Shown one piece after another: positions 15,537-20,013 of a DNA stretch of 20,013 bases (its first letter is position 1; the number at the start of each line of letters is the position of its first letter). The DNA lies in contig JBKJLF010000862.1 of NCBI GenBank assembly GCA_046597185.1, positions 1-20,013 on the forward strand, in the 5' to 3' direction. Origin of the DNA: CAMBDR01 sp046597185. GTDB taxonomy: Bacteria; Pseudomonadota; Gammaproteobacteria; Burkholderiales; Burkholderiaceae_D. The notes beneath the pieces are model-generated. The model saw nothing but the letters and a program-made list of their open reading frames with translations, had not been told where the DNA came from and searched no databases. Made by a program: the position numbers and the translations under genes.

Positions 15537-16678
15537 CCCAGTATCTCCCTGAGCACCGCCTTTGGCCGTTCCAAGCGGTGTTTAAGTTTGCTATAGTTGC
15601 CAGTGCTGGTGCCTACAGCTTTATCATATTCTTCTTCTGAGAATAAACCCAGTAAAGCAGCTTTAATGGCAGTTTGATGGGGGCGTAGTATCTCAAGGGA
15701 ATAATTCGCCAATGCCAAGGCTTGAGACTCAAACACAGCCCGATTTAACGGCCCTCTGCGCCCTTCTTTTCCTTGATAACGCCGAAATGCCTGATTGCCA
15801 AGCAGAAAGCAGGCATTTTGCATCGCTTGGTCAAATGCTGCTTCAAGTTGGTTTAATTTGTTGTCATCGATGATGCCGGGTTGATCCAATTTTTGGCTGG
15901 ATTCAAGCAAATACGCATCCAGACTGATGGCCGCACTATAGTCTTCAATCGGGTTTAGATAAAATGCACAAAAGCGCAATGCAAACTCGCGGTTAACCAT
16001 GCGCTTGTCATCGCGCTCTTTGCCGCTCCAAAAATGACGTAGGGTCACTTCATCAAAGCTCGGTAGTTCTGTTAGTCTTCTTAAAAAATCTCGTGAGCGG
16101 TCTTTACTCATGCAGTGCCGAATCTCTTGTGCTGAAAGAGCGGTGCCTCCAGTGTTAACCCGATTGAAAATGTCGTATTTTAATGCGTCCGGGGTTTGTG
16201 GTTCGATGATGTAGGCCACAATTTGGGTGTTGGCAAATCGGCGTTTTGTGGCATTATCGAGTGTGGCATAAGTTAAGTTTTTTAGATCGGTCAGCGAAAC
16301 CAGATCATCTTCCCTTAAGGTAAATTGGTTCGACATGAAACGTTTAACGGTGGTTAGGCGTTGCACTCCGTCAACAACCTGTTGCCCTCCCTGTTTGTCT
16401 TGATTGAAATAAAAGGCTGGTAGCGGAATGCCCATCAAAATAGATTCGATCAGCCGCACTTGTTGGGGTATCGTCCAAACAAACGAGCGTTGAAAATCCG
16501 GGGCTAAATCCAATTCATCGCCTTCAATTTGCATATAAATTTCACGAATGCTGAAATTCTTTTGCGTGATGCGAATATCTTTGGGGGTTGGCGAATGGGC
16601 AATGGTTTCGTGGTTTGCTGTATTTTCTTCAGCAATAGCGTCATTATCGTCATTGTTCGTGCTGCTAACCGAGGTCAT
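15530..16678 (-). CDS. DUF262 (ParB/GmrS-like) domain protein, first gene of operon
   Basis: 382 aa. After a disordered Asn/Asp/Glu-rich start (~1-33) comes the DUF262 core: FSIREIYMQIEGDELDLAPD, FQRSFVWTIPQQVRLIESIL (62-81), IPLPAFYF and QVVDGVQRLTTVKRF (99-113). FNRVNTGGTALSAQEIRHCM (171-190) completes the fold. The usual DGQQR motif reads DGVQR. DUF262 is the ParB/sulfiredoxin-fold part of GmrSD-type restriction enzymes and other defence proteins, where it binds or hydrolyses NTP. The DUF1524 HNH nuclease half of GmrSD is absent, so cutting, if any, must come from elsewhere. It starts the overlapping operon. AGGA lies 8 nt before the ATG and a TATAAT box ~52 nt upstream. Confidence 0.9.
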   Translation of the reverse strand: MTSVSSTNNDDNDAIAEENTANHETIAHSPTPKDIRITQKNFSIREIYMQIEGDELDLAPDFQRSFVWTIPQQVRLIESILMGIPLPAFYFNQDKQGGQQVVDGVQRLTTVKRFMSNQFTLREDDLVSLTDLKNLTYATLDNATKRRFANTQIVAYIIEPQTPDALKYDIFNRVNTGGTALSAQEIRHCMSKDRSRDFLRRLTELPSFDEVTLRHFWSGKERDDKRMVNREFALRFCAFYLNPIEDYSAAISLDAYLLESSQKLDQPGIIDDNKLNQLEAAFDQAMQNACFLLGNQAFRRYQGKEGRRGPLNRAVFESQALALANYSLEILRPHQTAIKAALLGLFSEEEYDKAVGTSTGNYSKLKHRLERPKAVLREILGC

Positions 16679-16729
16679 AACTAAAGTCCTGTGTTTGGTT
16701 CTGTGCGGGTGTCTTTACGTCGAAGTATG

Positions 16730-16735
16730 ATTATA
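16730..16735 (-). promoter_or_regulatory. -10 box of the putative DUF262 operon promoter
   Basis: A perfect TATAAT on the minus strand (16735 to 16730) would start transcription near 16723, about 45 nt before the DUF262 ATG. The -35 region at 16-17 nt spacing (CTATTT or CCTATT) is poor, suggesting a weak or activated promoter. Confidence 0.4.
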
Positions 16736-16824
16736 CACACTCGGCAATGCAAATAGGCTGTGGTCAATTAGCGTAGAACCCCGTTAGCACCGTGCCAAAT
16801 TGCCGATTTTCAAACCCCACCCAC

Positions 16825-16865
16825 AAAAAAATTTGGCAGCAGTCAGTGACGACGCTGCCAAATTT
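16825..16865 (-). terminator. Intrinsic terminator of the small peptide gene
   Basis: Perfect 12-bp arms AAATTTGGCAGC (16829-16840) and GCTGCCAAATTT (16854-16865) enclose a 13-nt loop. On the minus strand the hairpin is followed by a run of seven T (16831-16825). It lies 61 nt after the stop of the 46-aa gene and before the DUF262 promoter, so it separates the two minus-strand units. On the plus strand the T tract is poor. Confidence 0.8.
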
Positions 16866-16926
16866 ATTCATCTCAAGCCATGGATGTCATACCCACCGAC
16901 ACGCCGCTTCAGGCAATGCCGAGATT

Positions 16927-17067
16927 TTACCAATCTACTGAATCGCCCCCTGGCGTTAAAAAGACCACTGGGCCTGCGTGATGCATTCCGGTAGCGCTAA
17001 CGCCACCCTTACCACCCACAACTTGTGCTACTTCAACCATCGACAACTCTTGCATAAAACCAACCAT
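16927..17067 (-). CDS. 46-aa peptide precursor with double-glycine leader (bacteriocin/signal-like)
   Basis: ATG 17067 is preceded 7 nt upstream by TTGGAGG, and the frame ends at TAA 16927-16929. The sequence starts MVGFMQELSMVEVAQVVGG. Residues 8-19 (LSMVEVAQVVGG) fit the class II bacteriocin/microcin leader rule LSxxELxxIxGG at almost every position. Cleavage after Gly19 would release 27 residues starting KGGVSATGM, with a His-His pair, a Gly/Pro/hydrophobic middle and a C-terminal DSVDW; there is no Cys. An in-frame ATG at codon 5 would give a 15-residue leader. Such leaders are cut by C39-peptidase ABC exporters; none is encoded in this window. Its own terminator makes it a ~240-nt single-gene transcript, divergent from smpB. 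The role (bacteriocin, signal, RiPP) is open. Confidence 0.72.
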   Translation of the reverse strand: MVGFMQELSMVEVAQVVGGKGGVSATGMHHAGPVVFLTPGGDSVDW

Positions 17068-17074
17068 GTAGTTG

Positions 17075-17081
17075 CCTCCAA
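17075..17081 (-). promoter_or_regulatory. Strong ribosome binding site TTGGAGG
   Basis: GGAGG with 7-nt spacing to ATG 17067 is the best ribosome site in this part of the window. It fixes the strand and start of the 46-aa peptide gene, which is otherwise too short to be called on length. Confidence 0.75.
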
Positions 17082-17108
17082 GGAAATGAGGTGAATATTA
17101 AAATTAAA

Positions 17109-17150
17109 CGGCAAACTAGTTTTGCCGCAGATGCCATTCGCTAACGGCAT
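17109..17150. promoter_or_regulatory. Hairpin plus 20-bp imperfect palindrome between peptide gene and smpB
   Basis: CGGCAAA (17109-17115) and TTTGCCG (17121-17127) form a 7-bp stem with a 5-nt loop. Next to it, 17131-17150 (ATGCCATTCGCTAACGGCAT) is a 20-bp palindrome with 8 of 10 pairs matching. On the minus strand an AT-rich region with TAATAT (17100 to 17095) follows, a possible -10 for the peptide gene without a recognisable -35. The arrangement suggests a regulator-dependent promoter with an operator centred near 17140. It could also affect smpB on the other strand. Confidence 0.4.
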
Positions 17151-17356
17151 AGGTAAAGTGTATGTCGGTATTGGGTTTTGTCAAGAGTGAGTCGTGTGTT
17201 AATTTTTTTTGGGCAAATAAACTTCCGGGAGGCCAAACAAAAGCGGCAAGCTACACCGTTTGGCAGATGGGTTTGATAGAATCGGGGGGTAGCGTAAAGC
17301 AAAACAAAACAAACCGCAGCAACACGCGGTGCCAACCCCATCCAAAAGCCCCAGAT

Positions 17357-17806
17357 ATGACCATAGTTGACAATAAAAAAGCATTTTTTGATTTTTTCAT
17401 CGAAGAGCGATTCGAAGCCGGCATCATGCTCGAAGGCTGGGAAGTGAAATCGATTCGCGCCGGGCGTGTGCAGCTTAAAGAAGCGTATGTGATTATTCAA
17501 AAAGCTGAAATCTGGCTGTTCGGCTGCCATATCAGCCCGCTCACCACCGCTTCCACCCATATCTCACCAGTCACCTTGCGCACGCGCAAGCTGTTGCTAC
17601 ATAAGGATCAGATTGATAAATTGATCGGCAAGGTCGAACGCGCAGGCTATACCATGGTTCCCCTCAACCTGCATTTTAAGGGGGGCCGCGTCAAGTGTGA
17701 AATTGGCCTGGCCAAGGGTAAAAAGCAGCACGACAAGCGCGCCACCGAGAAAGAACGCGATGGCAAGCGCGAAGTGGCCTCGGCAATGAAACAACATTCG
17801 CGTTGA
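17357..17806 (+). CDS. smpB: SsrA (tmRNA)-binding protein SmpB
   Basis: 150 aa from ATG 17357. The frame is open upstream to 17162, but family members start at MxIVxNKKAF as seen here, and the length fits. The core motifs are FFIEERFEAGIMLEGWEVKS, IRAGRVQLKEAYV, ISPLTTASTH (the family's SPYxxAxxH region), TRKLLLHKDQI, LNLHFKGGRVKCEIGLAKGKK and the basic C-terminal tail HDKRATEKERDGKREVA. SmpB carries tmRNA to stalled ribosomes for trans-translation in the cytoplasm. No strong ribosome site precedes it. The TauE gene follows after 10 nt, so they may share a transcript. The ssrA gene is not in this window. Confidence 0.96.
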   Translation: MTIVDNKKAFFDFFIEERFEAGIMLEGWEVKSIRAGRVQLKEAYVIIQKAEIWLFGCHISPLTTASTHISPVTLRTRKLLLHKDQIDKLIGKVERAGYTMVPLNLHFKGGRVKCEIGLAKGKKQHDKRATEKERDGKREVASAMKQHSR

Positions 17807-17816
17807 TCGGTAAATT

Positions 17817-18602
17817 ATGGATTTCCAATTCCCCTATGCACTTGCTGGCTTGTTCGTTGGTTTTGTGGTGGGTTTGACCGGGGTGGGCGGTGGCTCCCTG
17901 ATGACGCCGATTTTGCTGTATTTTGGCGTCACCCCAGCCAGCGCAGTCGGCACAGACTTGCTCTACGCTGCATTTACCAAAGCAGGCGGCGTACATGTCC
18001 ACCATAAAAAAGGCAATATCGACTGGCGCATTACCCTGTTTTTGACCATGGGCAGCGTCCCAGCGGCATTCCTGATGCTCTGGTTTTTGCATGCCAGCGG
18101 CGTGGATAGCAGCACCCTGAACAAGGTGATTAAACAATCGCTGGGCGGGGCCATGGTATTTACTTCACTGGCCATTTTGTTCAAACAGAAAATTCTCGAT
18201 TACAGCCACCGCAATGATGTCTGGATTATGCGCATGACGCGCAAGCAACAGGATCTGGCCACCGTTGTCGTTGGTTTGATGTTGGGCGCGGTGGTCACCC
18301 TGACCTCGATTGGGGCGGGCGCGCTGGGTACCGTAGTGTTGTTTTTACTGTACCCATTATTGCCAACCGTAAAATTGGTCGGCACCGAAATTGCCCACGC
18401 CGTGCCGCTCACGTTGGTCGCTGGCCTGGGTCATGCCAGCTTTGGTAATGTCGATTGGGGCTTGTTAATTAATCTATTGATAGGGTCTTTACCTGGTATT
18501 TATATTGGCAGTCATCTTGCGAATCAGGCGGCGGAAAAATATTTACGCCCGGCTTTGGCGTTGATGCTGATGTTTGTGGGGGTTAAATTAGTGCTGGGCT
18601 GA
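17817..18602 (+). CDS. TauE/SafE family (sulfite exporter-like) permease
   Basis: 261 aa, very hydrophobic, with about eight TM helices in two pseudo-repeats. The family's glycine motif appears in the first repeat as FVVGLTGVGGGSLMTPILLYFG (about residues 16-37), with SAVGTDLLYAAFTKAGG after it. In the second repeat it appears as LTSIGAGALGTVVLF, with GTEIAHAVPLTLVAGLGH. A charged cytoplasmic loop (KQKILDYSHRNDVWIMRMTRKQQD) joins the halves. Family members move sulfite, sulfoacetate or other organosulfur anions across the inner membrane; the substrate here is unknown. It begins 10 nt after smpB with a weak ribosome site, suggesting translation from the smpB transcript. Confidence 0.92.
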   Translation: MDFQFPYALAGLFVGFVVGLTGVGGGSLMTPILLYFGVTPASAVGTDLLYAAFTKAGGVHVHHKKGNIDWRITLFLTMGSVPAAFLMLWFLHASGVDSSTLNKVIKQSLGGAMVFTSLAILFKQKILDYSHRNDVWIMRMTRKQQDLATVVVGLMLGAVVTLTSIGAGALGTVVLFLLYPLLPTVKLVGTEIAHAVPLTLVAGLGHASFGNVDWGLLINLLIGSLPGIYIGSHLANQAAEKYLRPALALMLMFVGVKLVLG

Positions 18603-18711
18603 AATTGCCATTAGTGGTCGTATTAGCTTGCATCATGCAAACCTCCCTTTCTTTCAATAAAGCATGGTATGCTGGTTCACATCTCACCCCACAACCGCGA
18701 GAGATCGTTGA

Positions 18712-20013
18712 ATGGACGAACGTAAGTTATCTCCCCAGCAGGATTTGGCCTGGCGTATGGCGCACGCCAGCGTCGAGCATACTTCGGAGGGTATTGCATG
18801 GATCACGGAAGATGGGGCCATCGTCGAAGCCAATCCTGCCTATTGTCACTTCTTTGGCTATAGCCGGGAAGAAATGCTCAAGCTGCGCGTGCCCGATATC
18901 GACCCACACTATGACGCACAACATTGGCCGCAACATTGGCAACAATTGCGTGAACAAAAGCGCATCATTTTCGAAACCCAAAGTTTTACCAAGGCGGGTG
19001 ATTTGATCGATATCGAAGTCGTGGCCAATTTTGTTGAATTCGATGGTAAAGAATATAATTGCGCTTTTTTGCGTGATATCAGTCAGCGCAAGCAAACCGA
19101 GCGCCGATTGCATTTATTGGAAACCTGCGTTTCGCATTTAAATGATGTGTTGTTGATTACCGAAGCGGGTGATTTGAATGGCGATGGCCCACGCATTGTG
19201 TATGTGAATGATGCGTTTGAACGCATGACCGGTTATGGCCGCCAGGAGGCAATGGGTAAAACGCCACGAATCTTGCAAGGCCCTAAAACCGACCGGATGG
19301 AACTGAACCGGATTCGCGCTGCGATCGAAAAATCTCAGGCCATTCGCTCAGAATTGGTCAATTACCATAAAAATGGTGAGGAATATTGGATCGAGATCGA
19401 TATTGTGCCCATTTTTGATATGCAAGGCCAGCTCACCCATATGGCGGCGGTGGAGCGTGATATTACCGAGCGTAAAATCCAGGAACAACGCAAAATGGAA
19501 TTCGTTTCCACGGTGAGCCACGAGTTACGCACGCCACTGACTTCAATTCGTGGCTCGCTTGGTTTGATTGCAGGCGGTGTGATGGGGGAGATTCCCGAAA
19601 AAGCGCTGGCACTGGTTCGCATGGCGCATCAAAACAGTGAGCGCCTGAGTAAGCTGATTAATGATTTGCTGGATGTGCAAAAAATGGCCGCCGGCATGGC
19701 GCAATTTGATTTTGCTGCAATCGATTTAAAAACCTTGCTCGCCGATGCAATTGCCAGCAATTTGTTATTTGGCCAGCAGTTAGGGGTGACGGTTGAATTG
19801 ATTGGTACGGTGCCCGATTGCGCGCTATGGGTGGATGCCGGGCGCTTCCAGCAAGTGCTGAGTAATTTATTATCCAATGCCTGTAAATATTCACCCATCG
19901 GGCGGGCGGTGGAAGTAAGTACCCAGTTGCATGGCGAGCAGGTGAAAATTGAGGTGCGCGATTATGGTAGCGGGATTCGCCAAGCATTTCGCCAGCGCAT
20001 TTTTCAAAAGTTT
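18712..20013 (+). CDS. PAS-PAS sensor histidine kinase (3' end beyond window)
   Basis: 434 codons run from ATG 18712 off the right edge. A first PAS domain (~18-125; ITEDGAIVEANPAYCHFFGY, then AFLRDISQRK) and a second LOV-like PAS (~135-258; VYVNDAFERMTGYGRQEAMG, GKTPRILQGPKTD, VERDITERK) are followed by HisKA with His270 (VSTVSHELRTPLTSIRG). The HATPase domain has its N-box at LSNLLSNACKYSP (~383-395) and reaches DYGSGI before the edge. In the second PAS the photoactive Cys of LOV domains (NCRFLQ) is Pro185, so flavin photochemistry is not expected. No TM segment is present in the visible part, so it is a cytoplasmic sensor. A receiver domain or partner regulator may lie beyond the window. 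Confidence 0.94.
   Translation, partial: MDERKLSPQQDLAWRMAHASVEHTSEGIAWITEDGAIVEANPAYCHFFGYSREEMLKLRVPDIDPHYDAQHWPQHWQQLREQKRIIFETQSFTKAGDLIDIEVVANFVEFDGKEYNCAFLRDISQRKQTERRLHLLETCVSHLNDVLLITEAGDLNGDGPRIVYVNDAFERMTGYGRQEAMGKTPRILQGPKTDRMELNRIRAAIEKSQAIRSELVNYHKNGEEYWIEIDIVPIFDMQGQLTHMAAVERDITERKIQEQRKMEFVSTVSHELRTPLTSIRGSLGLIAGGVMGEIPEKALALVRMAHQNSERLSKLINDLLDVQKMAAGMAQFDFAAIDLKTLLADAIASNLLFGQQLGVTVELIGTVPDCALWVDAGRFQQVLSNLLSNACKYSPIGRAVEVSTQLHGEQVKIEVRDYGSGIRQAFRQRIFQKF

Noticed and set aside
16800..16994. 64-aa plus-strand frame over the terminator and peptide gene
   Set aside because: It crosses a strong hairpin, has no ribosome site and lies opposite a better supported gene.
17141..17560. 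139-aa minus-strand frame over smpB
   Set aside because: It is a shadow of smpB and its upstream region; no start signals.
18628..18640. TTGCAT-C-ATGCAA inverted repeat downstream of the TauE gene as a terminator
   Set aside because: The stem is only 5 bp with a 3-nt loop and there is no T run. It is too short to support an operator call.
19255..19284. Blue-light photoreceptor kinase
   Set aside because: The adduct-forming Cys is replaced by Pro.

Overview
The window looks like a chromosomal segment of a betaproteobacterium, most likely Burkholderiales and perhaps Oxalobacteraceae-like. The reasons are the minus-strand order rsmB, DUF4390 protein, ntrY, short ntrX, the protein character of smpB and TauE, and copies of an intergenic repeat common in this group. 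The genus is inferred; no rRNA or tRNA is visible.

Positions 1-3000 are a loose, plus-strand run of small orphan genes. They comprise the tail of an unknown ORF, a small secreted protein with a dnaX-type slippery A_AAA_AAG in frame, a 99-aa protein, a one-TM protein, a secreted 221-aa protein and an 88-aa protein. Gene-poor gaps between them hold inverted and direct repeats. No function can be assigned. Variable genes of this kind are typical of accessory DNA, but that is inference.

Positions 3176-7230 hold a Vitreoscilla-type haemoglobin (plus). Convergent to it are an ABC ATPase/ABC-2 permease pair and an EAL-HDOD signalling protein (all minus). Positions 7357-13026 hold a conserved minus-strand block: rsmB (16S rRNA m5C methyltransferase), a DUF4390 secreted protein, the NtrY membrane histidine kinase, and an NtrX-like regulator without an AAA+ domain. 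A small CxCC protein resembling a COG0523 GTPase without its P-loop ends the block.

Positions 13188-17150 are the most interesting part, an apparent island between rsmB and smpB. It contains a decayed DUF1016/YhcG-type nuclease gene and a fully overlapping three-gene minus-strand operon. The operon encodes a DUF262 (ParB/GmrS-like) protein, an AAA ATPase with a DUF3696-like tail, and an unrecognised 315-aa protein. The order and overlaps suggest a three-component defence-like system. Upstream of it is a 46-aa gene that is easy to miss. It has a strong ribosome binding site, a textbook double-glycine leader (LSxxExxxVxGG) and its own intrinsic terminator, and it is preceded by a 20-bp imperfect palindrome. 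It looks like a secreted bacteriocin- or signal-type peptide.

Positions 17357-20013 (plus) hold smpB, a TauE/SafE-family permease 10 nt downstream, and a PAS-PAS-histidine kinase that runs off the window end.
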